Assembly: GCF_023715785.1 (NCBI RefSeq)
Contig: NZ_JAMBOX010000001.1
Span: forward strand, 186,001-250,000
Length of the DNA stretch: 64,000 nucleotides
Source: Neobacillus niacini
GTDB lineage: Bacteria > Bacillota > Bacilli > Bacillales > Cytobacillaceae
Reading direction: 5' to 3'
A program made the translations under genes and the position numbers. The notes beneath the pieces were generated by a model. It was not told the DNA's origin, ran no database searches, and saw only the letters and a list, made by a program, of their open reading frames with translations. Shown here piece by piece: positions 17,847 through 25,923 of this stretch. Within the stretch, counting starts at the first letter, position 1. Each line of letters starts with the position of its first letter.

Positions 17847-18773
17847 TTGAGCAGAGAATATAGCGGATTTATCCCTGACGATCACGATCTCGATGATGTC
17901 GAAAACGTCGGTGAAAATAGATGCTCGGAGTGCGGGCACGATAAATGCAAATGCCATAAAAAAGACACGTGCTCTGAATGCGGCAAGAAAGAATGCAAAT
18001 GCCATAAAAAAGACAGGTGCTCTGAATGCGGCAAGAAAGAATGCAAATGCCATAAAAAAGATAGGTGCTCTAAATGCGGCAAAAAAGAGTGCAAATGTCA
18101 TAAAAAAGACGGGTGCTCCGAATGCGGCAAAAAAGAGTGCAAATGTCATAAAAAAGACGGGTGCTCCGAATGTGGCAAGAAAGAGTGCAAATGTCATAAA
18201 AAAGACGTGTGCTCTGAATGCGGCAAAAAAGAGTGCAAATGCAATCAAAAAGTTAATGTTAAAGTAAATGTTAACTCAGCTACCGGGGCTACTGGGCCTC
18301 AAGGGCCTACCGGGCCTCAGGGACCTAAAGGTAACACCGGCGCGACTGGCCCTGCCGGACCTCGTGGAGCGACTGGGCCAGGAGGCAGCACGATCTATTT
18401 AGCGACAGACCAGCAGGTTGGCAATAACGATTTTGTCGGGCTCGGGACTTCCCAAGGAGGAGCACCTGGTTTTGCAAGAAGTAATGTCGTTATAGCACAA
18501 AATGCAACCATCACTGGTTTAGTCTTCAGCATTCGCAATTTTAATTTGCGGGCTGGAGAAACAGTAACAGCTACAATATATACAAGTGATGCATGTGCAG
18601 CTAACCCTCAGGCAACCAATATTTCAGCAACCGCGGGCCCAGGCTGTTGCGGCATCGGGACTGGCAGCGTTCCAGTTACCCAATGTCAATTAGTGTCTGT
18701 CAGAATCACCACCAGTTCTGGTAGAACCCTTCCAAATGGCGTCGCCGCAACCATCATTCTAAGCATTCCTTAA
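17847..18773 (+). CDS. Collagen-like spore-surface protein with Cys/His repeats
   Basis: The 308-residue protein starts at TTG after AAGGATAAGGAGGGAAAGAT. An acidic leader (1-27) is followed by seven tandem 16-residue units of the type CSECGKKECKCHKKD (about 28-138). A short collagen-like GXX tract follows (GPQGPTGPQG type, about 150-178), then a 130-residue beta-rich C-terminal domain like those of BclA-type exosporium proteins. Each unit has four Cys and one His in a pattern suited to zinc or disulphide binding. Collagen-like glycoproteins with this layout coat Bacillus spores. No BclA-type exosporium targeting leader is evident. Expression in the mother cell during sporulation is expected, but the promoter was not identified. 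Confidence 0.8.
   Translation: MSREYSGFIPDDHDLDDVENVGENRCSECGHDKCKCHKKDTCSECGKKECKCHKKDRCSECGKKECKCHKKDRCSKCGKKECKCHKKDGCSECGKKECKCHKKDGCSECGKKECKCHKKDVCSECGKKECKCNQKVNVKVNVNSATGATGPQGPTGPQGPKGNTGATGPAGPRGATGPGGSTIYLATDQQVGNNDFVGLGTSQGGAPGFARSNVVIAQNATITGLVFSIRNFNLRAGETVTATIYTSDACAANPQATNISATAGPGCCGIGTGSVPVTQCQLVSVRITTSSGRTLPNGVAATIILSIP
17926..18250 (+). repeat. Seven-copy 48-bp tandem repeat inside the collagen-like gene
   Basis: The units encode C-S-E-C-G-K-K-E-C-K-C-H-K-K-D-x. The copies are nearly identical at DNA level, so copy number could change by slippage. The repetition also keeps other frames open on both strands; these are not genes. Confidence 0.85.
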
Positions 18774-18794
18774 GTTCGCGAAATGAAGCGTGCT

Positions 18795-18832
18795 AAAAAT
18801 AGTCGTGCCCCGGCACGGCTATTTTGTTTTCA
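18795..18832 (+). terminator. Terminator after the collagen-like gene
   Basis: AAAATAGTCGTGCC pairs with GGCACGGCTATTTT (one mismatch), followed by a T-rich run. Confidence 0.8.
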
Positions 18833-18906
18833 AAAAACATGCTCCAGTATGTCTTGCTTTTTTTTAAAAAAACTACTGCCAATCCGGACTTTCTCCCTTT
18901 ACCGCA

Positions 18907-18935
18907 TTACAATATTCAGACTATTATGATAAAAT
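18907..18935 (+). promoter_or_regulatory. SigA-type promoter of the LysE gene
   Basis: TTACAA (-35) and TAAAAT (-10) are separated by 17 bases, about 34 bases before the start codon. Confidence 0.5.
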
Positions 18936-18968
18936 GACATTACTACATTTTTCGATGGGGCGATAACA

Positions 18969-19586
18969 TTGCTATCGTTTATTTTGGTTGTATTAGTATT
19001 ATTTCTTATCCCTGGCCCGGCGGTTCTGTTAACCTTGACGCAAACAGCCAAAGGCGGCCGGATGGCGGGGATCATTACCGGTATCGGCATAGCTGTTGGC
19101 GACCTGATTCATACTGTGGCCGCAGTACTTGGACTGTCCGCAATCCTGATGACCTCTGCGCTCGCCTTTGAAATCGTGAAATATCTGGGAGCGGCCTACC
19201 TCATTTTTCTTGGGATTAAATCATTTTTACAAAAAGCAAAAAAGCTGAGTGAACCCGCAGTAAAAACCAAAACGGCTGCCACATCGTTTCGCCAGGCCCT
19301 GCTAATTGAACTGCTTAACCCGAAAACTGCGCTGTTTTTCCTGGCTTTCCTCCCGCAATTTGTCCGCAATGACGGAACGCCGGTTGTGCTGCAATTGCTG
19401 ATCCTCGGGCTTACTTTTGTATTAATGAGCATTATGTACACAACCACACTTGCCTTGCTCACCAGTTCGATCGGGGAACGGCTTTTTTCCAAGCAAAACA
19501 ACAAATTCTCACGCTGGCAGGGAAAAGTCGTTGGAACCGTTTATATCGGACTTGGCTTACAGCTTGTCCTGCAAAACCAGAAATGA
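18969..19586 (+). CDS. LysE/RhtB-family amino-acid exporter
   Basis: The 205-residue protein starts at TTG, with ATGGGGCGATAACA upstream. The N-terminus has the family hallmark LIPGPAVLLTLTQTAKGG, followed by GIAVGD in the second helix region. Five or six hydrophobic helices are visible, with a charged cytoplasmic loop at about 85-105. Members export amino acids or related small cationic or neutral compounds out of the cell by proton exchange. The substrate cannot be read from the sequence. It is a single-gene unit with a promoter just upstream and a terminator shared with the convergent ugd gene. Confidence 0.88.
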   Translation: MLSFILVVLVLFLIPGPAVLLTLTQTAKGGRMAGIITGIGIAVGDLIHTVAAVLGLSAILMTSALAFEIVKYLGAAYLIFLGIKSFLQKAKKLSEPAVKTKTAATSFRQALLIELLNPKTALFFLAFLPQFVRNDGTPVVLQLLILGLTFVLMSIMYTTTLALLTSSIGERLFSKQNNKFSRWQGKVVGTVYIGLGLQLVLQNQK

Positions 19587-19627
19587 CCCCCCATTCGCAT
19601 TGCAGCTTTATAGATAGCTAAATAATT

Positions 19628-19664
19628 AGAAGGGTGAGCGAACGTAACTCCCCCTTCTTTTTTT
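19628..19664. terminator. Bidirectional terminator between lysE-like gene and ugd
   Basis: AGAAGGG-GAG pairs with CTC-CCCTTCT and is followed by a T run. It lies between two convergent genes and touches the ugd stop codon. Confidence 0.75.
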
Positions 19665-20955
19665 AAAAACTGGCTACACCGAAACATTGAAATCCCAAGC
19701 TCTCCAGCTCGGCTTTATCCAACATATTTCTGCCATCAAAAATAATTGGTCGCTTCATAAATGACTTTAGTACCGCCCAATCGAGACGCAGGTACTCGGG
19801 CCAGTTGGTAGCAATAACCACTGCATCCGCCCCTTTAACAGTTTCCTCCACTGTTTCGCATTGCTGAAATTTCATTGTTCCACCACTCTTGAAATGCACC
19901 ACTGGGTCGTGGGCTTTAACTTCCACTTGTTCAGATGCCAGATGCTCAATCAAAACTAAACTTGGTGACTCCCGGGTATCATCCGTATTCGCTTTAAACG
20001 CCAATCCAAGTACGGCAATTGTTTTGTTTACTAGCGGCTCTCCCATGGTCTGTTTCATTTTTTCAATAAAATATAATGGCTGTTCATTATTCACTTCCAC
20101 TACTTTTTCTAAAACGGATAAGGGGCGGTGATTGTCCAGCGCTGTTTTCAGCAAAGCATTGACGTCTTTCGGGAAGCATGAGCCGCCGTAGCCCAGTCCG
20201 GCATGCAGAAACTGCGTGCCAATGCGGTGGTCGAGACCGATCCCCTTCGAGATATCCATTACATTTATCCCGAGTACATCACAGAGCCTTGCTATTTCAT
20301 TGATAAAGGAAATTTTCATCGCGAGGAAGGAATTGGCGGCATACTTAATCATTTCCGAGGCTTTTGGGTGAGTTTCGATAATTGGACAGGAGAAGTTCTG
20401 ATATAATTCCTTCATAATAGTTCCGGCTTTTGCGCTGGTCGTGCCAATGATAATGCGGTCGGGATGAAGCGCATCGCGAACAGCAGACCCTTCGCGTAGG
20501 AACTCAGGGTTGGACACGACATCAAACGGAATTGGGTTCGTTTGGTTTGCTTCAATCCACTCCGCAACAAGCTCTGCCGTTCCGACCGGTACCGTACTTT
20601 TCGTGACGATAACTTTATATTGATTCATATAGCGGCCGATGGCTTCGGCAACATTTTTTACATAGGTAAGATCGGCACTTCCGTCTTCCCCCATCGGGGT
20701 TCCGACGCAGATGAAAATCACATCATTTTCTTTGACCGCGGATTCGGTGTTTTTTGTAAAAGTAATTTGACTGCTCTGGACATGCTTAGTTAGCAGTTCT
20801 TCAAGGCCGGGTTCATAAAAATGCAGACTGCCGGCTTGCAGTGCTTGAATTTTTCGATTATCAAGGTCAAGGCCGGTGACCTGATGTCCCATTTCGCAAA
20901 AAATTAGCCCGGTGGTTGTCCCGACATACCCTGTTCCGACTATTAAAATATTCAA
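19663..20955 (-). CDS. ugd: UDP-glucose 6-dehydrogenase
   Basis: The 430-residue enzyme oxidises UDP-glucose to UDP-glucuronate with two NAD+, supplying acidic polysaccharide synthesis in the cytoplasm. An N-terminal Rossmann motif GTGYVG (7-12) is visible. The catalytic cysteine lies in GYGGSCFPKD (about 255-264), and the C-terminal UDP-binding domain contains LGLAFKANTDDTRESPS. Length is normal for the TuaD/YwqF family. The start is TTG at 20955, with AAAGGGGGAAAG about a dozen bases upstream, slightly far. It stands alone and not inside a polysaccharide operon; galE, which uses the same substrate, is 25 kb away. Confidence 0.93.
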   Translation of the reverse strand: MNILIVGTGYVGTTTGLIFCEMGHQVTGLDLDNRKIQALQAGSLHFYEPGLEELLTKHVQSSQITFTKNTESAVKENDVIFICVGTPMGEDGSADLTYVKNVAEAIGRYMNQYKVIVTKSTVPVGTAELVAEWIEANQTNPIPFDVVSNPEFLREGSAVRDALHPDRIIIGTTSAKAGTIMKELYQNFSCPIIETHPKASEMIKYAANSFLAMKISFINEIARLCDVLGINVMDISKGIGLDHRIGTQFLHAGLGYGGSCFPKDVNALLKTALDNHRPLSVLEKVVEVNNEQPLYFIEKMKQTMGEPLVNKTIAVLGLAFKANTDDTRESPSLVLIEHLASEQVEVKAHDPVVHFKSGGTMKFQQCETVEETVKGADAVVIATNWPEYLRLDWAVLKSFMKRPIIFDGRNMLDKAELESLGFQCFGVASF

Positions 20956-21150
20956 TTGTCATTCTTTCCCCCTTTTACGCTTAGCAGGGAATAGGACCGG
21001 CTGTCCGGGCCTTGTCCTCCCCTTTTTAGTTATTATATTCAAAACTAAAAGGGATGGAAGGTTATCCGACCAGAACGTGCGGGAAATGGGCTGCCAAAAT
21101 CGAAACCCCCATACAAAACAAAAAAAGGACCAAAACAGGTCCATTTTCGT

Positions 21151-21200
21151 CCTCGTGTGGAGGACAAATGTCCACGAGTGGTGCCTGACACCATTACTAA
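21151..21200 (+). repeat. GGTGCCTGACACC element, copy 1
   Basis: GTGGAGGACAAATGTCCAC is followed by the core GGTGCCTGACACC and ATTACTAA. It lies between ugd and the response regulator gene. Confidence 0.8.
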
Positions 21201-21213
21201 CATCACCATAGGT

Positions 21214-21816
21214 CTAAAGCCAGCCTTTTTGTTGGGCGATGGCGGCTGCTTCGGTGCGGTTTTTGGCGCCGAGTTTGTGGATGATTTCGGAGATGTAGTT
21301 GCGGACGGTGCCGGATGACAGGTACAGTTCGGCAGTGATTTCTTTTGTTGTTTTTCCTAAGGCGGCGAGTCTTAGAATCTCTTGTTCTTTTAGGGTTAAC
21401 GGGTTTTCCTCACGGATGACGTCAATCGCCAGCTCCGGGCTGAATACGCGTTTCCCTGCCATTACCTTACGAATTGCCCCAGCCAAGTCGTCAATTTCCC
21501 CGTCTTTAAGCAAGTACCCATGGACGCCGATTTTTACCGCACGTTCGAAATAACCAGGGCGGGCAAAGGTGGTAAGAATAATCACCTTGCTGGCCGCTGA
21601 CCGCTTCACAAGCTCTTCTGCTACCTCTAGACCGTTCAACAGCGGCATTTCAATATCCATTAAACAAACATCAGGCGAAAGCTCGAGGATGGATGCCAGT
21701 GCTTCCTCCCCGTTCATCGCCTGGCCAATCACCTTCATGTCAGGCTCCAAGTCCAGCAGTGAACCGAGCGCACCCAACAACATCCGCTGGTCCTCCGCTA
21801 TAAATAAAGTAATCAT
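21214..21816 (-). CDS. NarL/LuxR-family response regulator (YvfU-like)
   Basis: The 200-residue protein has a receiver domain with acidic pocket E8/D9, phosphorylation site D54 in CLMDIEMP, and K104-type lysine in YLLKDGE. A C-terminal LuxR helix-turn-helix follows (LTLKEQEILRLAALGKTTKE, about 136-155). It should be phosphorylated by the kinase encoded immediately upstream; the two genes overlap by 4 bases (ATGA). Gene order ATPase-permease-kinase-regulator matches the B. subtilis yvfRSTU operon. The regulator probably binds the inverted repeat upstream of the ATPase gene. Confidence 0.9.
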   Translation of the reverse strand: MITLFIAEDQRMLLGALGSLLDLEPDMKVIGQAMNGEEALASILELSPDVCLMDIEMPLLNGLEVAEELVKRSAASKVIILTTFARPGYFERAVKIGVHGYLLKDGEIDDLAGAIRKVMAGKRVFSPELAIDVIREENPLTLKEQEILRLAALGKTTKEITAELYLSSGTVRNYISEIIHKLGAKNRTEAAAIAQQKGWL

Positions 21817-22946
21817 ACCGCTGCTCCTTCCTTCTTAATAATCGGCACGTCAATTTCTAAAACGGCTCCATTTTGGTTGTGCAGCAGCAACGTCCCATCA
21901 ATCAGCGCCAGCCTTTCTTCTATTCCCTTCAAACCGTTGCCAAATTTCGTATTCTTGGATGGTATCCCCATCCCGTCATCACGGATGACAGCCTTCAGCT
22001 TTTCCGCTGATAGCTGAATAGAAATCGAACAGTGCGACGCTCGGCTGTGCTTCACTACATTCGTCGCTGCTTCCTTCATGCACATACTGATCATGTTTTG
22101 GGTAAATGGCGGGATCCTTGAAAAATCAATATCCCCATCATATTGATACGTGATGCCGGCAGCCCGTAAAATCTGCTGGATTTCGAGCAGTTCCTCGGGA
22201 ATCGTAATTGCACGCATATCGGTCACAAGCTCGCGCACCTGCTTTAACGCGGCCCTTGAGGTGACCTCCATTTCCTTTGCCTCTTTCCTTGCCCGTTCTG
22301 TATCAACAGCAATTAAACGCTGGACCAGTTGGCTCTTTAACGTCAGCAGCGACAGGGTGTGTCCGAGGGTATCATGAAGGTCGCGGGCAATCCGAACCCG
22401 CTCCTCACGCTTCACCAGCTCTTCAATTCGCTGATTCGCCCGGTCAAGCTCCTGCTCTAGTTCCATCCGCCGGCTTAAGCTGCGGATGCCAAACGGCGAA
22501 ATAAGCATGATGATAAGAAACGGAACAAAATACAGCAGCTCTGATGGCGTAAAAAACTGCTCTGTCCGAACCACATGGATAATGAATGGAAACATCGTCA
22601 CGAAGGCCAGGCAGAACAGCCCACGCCGAAACACCTTTTTATCTCGAGACCAGCCAATGAAATTCGCTGTAAAGAAGCCCAAAAAAACGTGATTTAAATT
22701 GTAGAACATCGTAAAGATAAACAAGATGCCTAGTTGGACCGCCAGCCAGTATGAAAATCCTCTTTTTTCTATTAAAAAATATAGCTGCCGGTACGATACT
22801 AAAAAAAGCAGCACCATCCCATAGCCAAACAGCTGCTTCATCCCTGCTTCCTTCGTCAAATGATAGATCGGGAACCCAAAATAGACGAGAAACACGTAGG
22901 GGAAAAGGCCGTATTTTCTTGGGAAAATGCTGAATGATTGTTTCAT
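21813..22946 (-). CDS. Membrane sensor histidine kinase, HisKA_3 type (YvfT-like)
   Basis: The 377-residue protein has five to six N-terminal membrane helices (about 12-160). A coiled linker follows (MELELEQELDRANQRIEEL type), then the HisKA_3 phosphoacceptor motif IARDLHDTLGHTLS with the catalytic His at about 192. The HATPase region has the N box ATNVVKHSRA and the G box DDGMGIPSKN/GNGLKGIEERL. This is the DesK/YvfT class, in which membrane helices sense the lipid bilayer or a membrane-active compound. It sits 6 bases after the permease gene. The signal is unknown; linkage to an ABC exporter suggests response to a toxic membrane-active molecule. Confidence 0.9.
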   Translation of the reverse strand: MKQSFSIFPRKYGLFPYVFLVYFGFPIYHLTKEAGMKQLFGYGMVLLFLVSYRQLYFLIEKRGFSYWLAVQLGILFIFTMFYNLNHVFLGFFTANFIGWSRDKKVFRRGLFCLAFVTMFPFIIHVVRTEQFFTPSELLYFVPFLIIMLISPFGIRSLSRRMELEQELDRANQRIEELVKREERVRIARDLHDTLGHTLSLLTLKSQLVQRLIAVDTERARKEAKEMEVTSRAALKQVRELVTDMRAITIPEELLEIQQILRAAGITYQYDGDIDFSRIPPFTQNMISMCMKEAATNVVKHSRASHCSISIQLSAEKLKAVIRDDGMGIPSKNTKFGNGLKGIEERLALIDGTLLLHNQNGAVLEIDVPIIKKEGAAV

Positions 22947-22952
22947 CGTGAA

Positions 22953-23690
22953 TCACACCACTTCTTGTTTTCTTCTAATATAGTTTGATAGTAGCATGAA
23001 CAAGACCAAATAGGCGATAAGTAACATCATATTTTTCCAATCCGGTAGACCGCCGCGGACAATTTCCCATGCCCCGCTGCCAAAGTTATAGGACGGAAGC
23101 CATTTGGCGATCGCCTGCATCATCTTTGGCATCACCTCAAGCGGCATCCATAAACCGCCGGAAACCGCGAGCACCATATACAGCACATTACTAACGCCCG
23201 CCGCAGTTTCCACCTTCTTCATTAACCCAATCAGGGTGCCAAGGGCGAGGAAGGGAAGCGAACCCAGCAAGATCCATAAACCGCTCATTATCCATTCAAG
23301 AACTGTCAGGGAAACATCGTTAATCAAGGCACCTGCAATAAAAATAATCACAATCGAAAATACATGAATCACGCTTTGGCCGACCATTTGCGCTGCAAAA
23401 TAAACGGTGTTTGACAGCGGAGTCGTCCGGAGGAACGTTGACCACCCCTGGGAGCGCTCCTGAACCAATCGAATACCAAGCGTCATCATCGATGACCCCA
23501 TCACACTAAATACCGTCATGGACATTAAATAATGGGCCTGCCACTCTGACTTATTCGGAATATTGGAATTTACTAAATTAGTAAACACATAATAAAAGAT
23601 AATCGGCATAACCAGTGACCAAAAAACAAAATAACGGTTTCTCAATATCCTGATAATTTCTACTTTGCATTGAATTTGAAAAGTTTTCAT
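22953..23690 (-). CDS. ABC-2 type transporter permease (YvfS-like)
   Basis: The 245-residue protein has six predicted membrane helices in the ABC-2 pattern. A long N-terminal helix region precedes a central segment (MGSSMMTLGIRLVQERSQGWS) that matches the conserved ERxxG coupling stretch of ABC-2 permeases. The last hydrophobic segment (MMLLIAYLVLFMLLSNYI) is followed by basic residues. It forms the channel for the ATPase encoded directly upstream; stop and start codons are adjacent. The substrate is unknown; drug or antimicrobial lipid export is the usual role of such four-gene operons. Confidence 0.88.
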   Translation of the reverse strand: MKTFQIQCKVEIIRILRNRYFVFWSLVMPIIFYYVFTNLVNSNIPNKSEWQAHYLMSMTVFSVMGSSMMTLGIRLVQERSQGWSTFLRTTPLSNTVYFAAQMVGQSVIHVFSIVIIFIAGALINDVSLTVLEWIMSGLWILLGSLPFLALGTLIGLMKKVETAAGVSNVLYMVLAVSGGLWMPLEVMPKMMQAIAKWLPSYNFGSGAWEIVRGGLPDWKNMMLLIAYLVLFMLLSNYIRRKQEVV

Positions 23691-24593
23691 TTAGATGGCC
23701 TCCTTAGATTCACCAGTCAGTTGCTCAAACGCTTCTTCCAGCTTGCCCCGTTCAATTTGAATATCTCTTGCGCCAATTCTCTCTTGAAAAAGCAGTTCCA
23801 GAATCCGGTCTGTATTGTCCGTATGGATGTAGACGCGGTTATTTTTTCGAAAAATATCGGTGATTTCGCTATGTTGATATAATTTTTCCAATGACTTTTC
23901 AGGATCGACCACAAAAGAAACGGACTGCTTGGTAATACTGGCTTTGATTTGCGCAGGCGTTCCGTCAGCGGCAATCGCGCCGTCTTTAAACAATAAAATC
24001 CTGTCTGCCGCATCATCAGCTTCCTGTAAATAATGAGTAGAAAAGATAATCGTTTTTCCTTGATCGGCCAGTGTCCTAACAGTTTGCCAAAAGCGTTTCC
24101 TCGAGGTAATATCCATGCCGACTGTCGGTTCATCAAAAATGATTAGTTCCGGGTTTCCCGCAAGTGCCAGCGCAAAGCTGAGCCGGCGCTTTTGTCCGCC
24201 AGACAATTTTTCCGCGCGTGTTTTTAAATCTTGTGGTGTCAAACCGGTCAGCGCGATGAGCTCCTGAATCGACAAAGGCTGCGGGTAGTAGCTTCTGATC
24301 AGCTCAAGGATCTCGTTAACCTTCAAGCCCTGCATCACACTGACCTCCTGCAGCATAGTCCCGATTTTTTCCCTAACCTGTTTTTCGTGAGGAAGCAGGT
24401 TAAATAAACGCACCTCCCCGGATGTTGGCTTTAGCAGCCCTAAAATCATCGAGATCGTCGTGGTTTTCCCTGCACCGTTCGGCCCAAGAATCGCCACCAC
24501 TTCCCCTTTTGATATGGAAAAACTTACATCGTCCACAGCCTTTTTATGTTGAAATGACTTTGTCACATTATTGACGGTCACTATTTCATTCAT
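23691..24593 (-). CDS. ABC transporter ATP-binding protein (YvfR-like)
   Basis: The 300-residue protein shows all ABC ATPase motifs: Walker A GPNGAGKT (about 38-45), Q-loop in [10 protein letters not shown], signature LSGGQKRR (about 130-137), Walker [13 protein letters not shown], and H-switch FSTHYL. The C-terminal 80 residues are the accessory domain seen in exporters of the drug-resistance class. It is the first gene of the four-gene operon and follows a good ribosome site (AGGAGGTGCTGGAAAG). The upstream region contains a TGACATTTGTCA inverted repeat that may bind the response regulator. Confidence 0.92.
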   Translation of the reverse strand: MNEIVTVNNVTKSFQHKKAVDDVSFSISKGEVVAILGPNGAGKTTTISMILGLLKPTSGEVRLFNLLPHEKQVREKIGTMLQEVSVMQGLKVNEILELIRSYYPQPLSIQELIALTGLTPQDLKTRAEKLSGGQKRRLSFALALAGNPELIIFDEPTVGMDITSRKRFWQTVRTLADQGKTIIFSTHYLQEADDAADRILLFKDGAIAADGTPAQIKASITKQSVSFVVDPEKSLEKLYQHSEITDIFRKNNRVYIHTDNTDRILELLFQERIGARDIQIERGKLEEAFEQLTGESKEAI

Positions 24594-24660
24594 CTTTCCA
24601 GCACCTCCTGATTTCTTACTTTCATTGTAAGCCGGAACGACTTGGCTTTTTAGTAAGCAT

Positions 24661-24689
24661 TGTCATCAATATCAGGTGACATTTGTCAT
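24661..24689 (-). promoter_or_regulatory. Candidate response-regulator operator upstream of the ABC operon
   Basis: A perfect inverted repeat TGACA-TT-TGTCA (24677-24688) lies next to another TGTCAT copy (24661-24666), about 70-90 bases upstream of the ATPase start. NarL-type regulators of the DesR kind bind TCAT/ATGA-type dyads. Confidence 0.4.
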
Positions 24690-24856
24690 TTCTTCCGGCG
24701 GTGTAAACCTAAGGTGGATCGGTTTGGCGAAATAAAGTCAGGAATCGGCAAAATACCTCCCCAGTTCCGCGAAACTAGTCCAGGAATGGGCGAAAATACC
24801 GCTTAGTTTCATCCCAATTTGTACGTCATAGATCATGTTGATGAAAGAAGGAGGTT
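24690..24856. other. Intergenic stretch without a recognisable gene
   Basis: It contains two loosely similar copies of a GGAAT(C/G)GGCGAAAATACC-type sequence near 24740 and 24783. No start codon with a ribosome site and a sensible frame was seen. Confidence 0.4.
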
Positions 24857-25046
24857 GTATCCACAACCCGATATGGCTATCCAGAGTTTATTAACAAGTT
24901 ATTAACAGTATCCACAAGGTTATCAACAAATTATTAGGAGTTGTTAACAACTTTTGTTGAAAAGATTAATAACAGAATTTTTAATTACCAACAAACAGCA
25001 GGACGTTGTTCACAGTTCACATGGTGTTATCAACATCTTATCCACA
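24857..25046 (+). promoter_or_regulatory. Cluster of five DnaA-box-like 9-mers
   Basis: One perfect TTATCCACA lies at 25038-25046. Four one-mismatch sites lie at 24857-24865 and 24908-24916 (GTATCCACA), and at 24920-24928 and 25027-25035 (TTATCAACA). All share one orientation within 190 AT-rich bases with no gene. B. subtilis has several non-origin DnaA-box clusters that titrate DnaA; this could be one. No dnaA or dnaN gene is near, so it is not the ordinary origin. Confidence 0.5.
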
Positions 25047-25059
25047 TACCCACTATAAA

Positions 25060-25082
25060 AGGCCTGAATAAATTTCAGGCCT
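25060..25082 (-). terminator. Terminator of the 46-residue gene
   Basis: Perfect 9-10 bp stem AGGCCTGAA/TTTCAGGCCT with a short loop, followed by TTTTAT on the minus strand. Confidence 0.75.
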
Positions 25083-25222
25083 CATTGCTGATCCGTTTTT
25101 TCCACGATTTCCTTTAACTCGCCGGCATCGCCTTTGGCATTGATGATTTCAAAGATTTGATTCAAGCCTTCACTGATTTTCTCGTCCTCATTTTTCAGGG
25201 ATTTGCCTTGATTTTTTTTCAA
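25082..25222 (-). CDS. 46-residue hydrophilic protein of unknown function
   Basis: A TTG start at 25222 is preceded at good spacing by AAGGAGGG on the minus strand. The frame runs 46 codons to a TGA that touches a clear terminator. The product begins MKKNQGKSLKNEDEKISEG and is charged, helical and free of membrane segments. A complete gene architecture (strong ribosome site, short frame, terminator) supports it as real. I do not recognise the family. It lies beside the DnaA-box cluster. Confidence 0.6.
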   Translation of the reverse strand: MKKNQGKSLKNEDEKISEGLNQIFEIINAKGDAGELKEIVEKTDQQ

Positions 25223-25379
25223 AAAAACCCTCCTTTTTACCTTTAGAATGGCCATTTTGCTGATGAATAATTAGTATTTCCACTATAAAAATATTACTTT
25301 GCTCACTAATTCACAAAAGTTTATTAAAGTCACTAAGGACGGACATGATAAGCAGTAAGTCACATTAATATATAGCTAA

Positions 25380-25416
25380 CAAAAGGCGCCAGGTTTTGTA
25401 CCCCGGCGCCTTTTGT
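25380..25416 (-). terminator. Terminator after the riboswitch-controlled small gene
   Basis: AAAAGGCGCC pairs with GGCGCCTTTT (perfect, loop AGGTTTTGTACCCC). It could act in both directions; the nearest gene end is the minus-strand small gene at 25430. Confidence 0.75.
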
Positions 25417-25429
25417 GTTCTGAGCCCGG

Positions 25430-25594
25430 CTATAGTCTCGTACCGAGCTCAATTACTTTACTAGTATGGTAGATGGCTTTGACCTTCAACTTCTTTCGTA
25501 AATCCTCGCACAAGCAGTCCTGCTGAAGCAGCTCATGATGGCGCTGCTGCAACAAATGATAATAATATTTTCCCTTTAACAACATTTTCAACAC
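25430..25594 (-). CDS. 54-residue basic protein behind a c-di-GMP riboswitch
   Basis: The frame starts at GTG 25594, 7 bases after GGAGGAGGG, and ends at TAG 25432-25430 just before a terminator. The protein is rich in Leu, Gln, His, Lys and Arg (start MLKMLLKGKYYYHLLQQRHH), with a CLC pair in the middle and no signal peptide. It is the only gene between a cyclic-di-GMP-I riboswitch and a terminator, so its expression should depend on c-di-GMP. I do not recognise the family. It could be a small regulator in the motile-to-sessile switch, or a leader peptide. Confidence 0.6.
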   Translation of the reverse strand: MLKMLLKGKYYYHLLQQRHHELLQQDCLCEDLRKKLKVKAIYHTSKVIELGTRL

Positions 25595-25620
25595 ATGAAA
25601 CCCTCCTCCATTTTGATTGA

Positions 25621-25734
25621 CATAAATCGCAGGAGTATTCGTGTTCGGTAGCTGGCTGGCATCGTCCTGGACTTTAGCCCCTTTAGCTTTGCGTCACCAC
25701 TTTTCAATGGTTTTGCCGTTTCGTACGATTTATG
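25621..25734 (-). ncRNA. Cyclic-di-GMP-I (GEMM-I) riboswitch
   Basis: On the minus strand the segment reads GGCAAAACCATTGAAAAGTG, then GTGACGCAAAGCTAAAGG, then GGCTAAAGTCC, then ATGCCAGCCAGCTACCG. This matches the GEMM-I core: AAACC with a GNRA-like loop, GACGCAAAGC, the GGCCTAAA-type receptor, and ATGG-AG-GTAGC-type P3 elements. The ends CATAAATCG (minus-strand 5' side) and CGATTTATG (3' side) extend P1. It lies 27 bases upstream of the 54-residue gene. No obvious terminator lies between aptamer and gene, so control may be translational. Confidence 0.85.
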
Positions 25735-25744
25735 TGTTATAGCA

Positions 25745-25772
25745 AATATAACCAAATCAGCAGGCTTGTTAA
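25745..25772 (-). promoter_or_regulatory. Promoter of the riboswitch transcript
   Basis: On the minus strand TTAACA (-35) and TATATT (-10) are 16 bases apart. Transcription would begin a few bases before the P1 stem. Confidence 0.5.
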
Positions 25773-25923
25773 AGAGTCTCCAGACCTAAATTTTCTGAAA
25801 ACTGCCGGTTGTCTAGCTTTACTGCTGTTGCCATGGCTCAATTTATTTTTTCGGCTGTTTTAAAGTCCTCCCTTCCTGTCCATGCTGTTAGCAGATGGAC
25901 TTTTTTTGAGAAGGAAGTATGTT

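Noticed and set aside
17893..18267. Open frames on both strands across the Cys/His repeat region
   Set aside because: They arise from the 48-bp repeat of the collagen-like gene and have no ribosome sites or sensible composition.
24740..24805. Possible small repeat GGAAT(C/G)GGCGAAAATACC
   Set aside because: Only two loose copies are visible, too few to call a family from this window.
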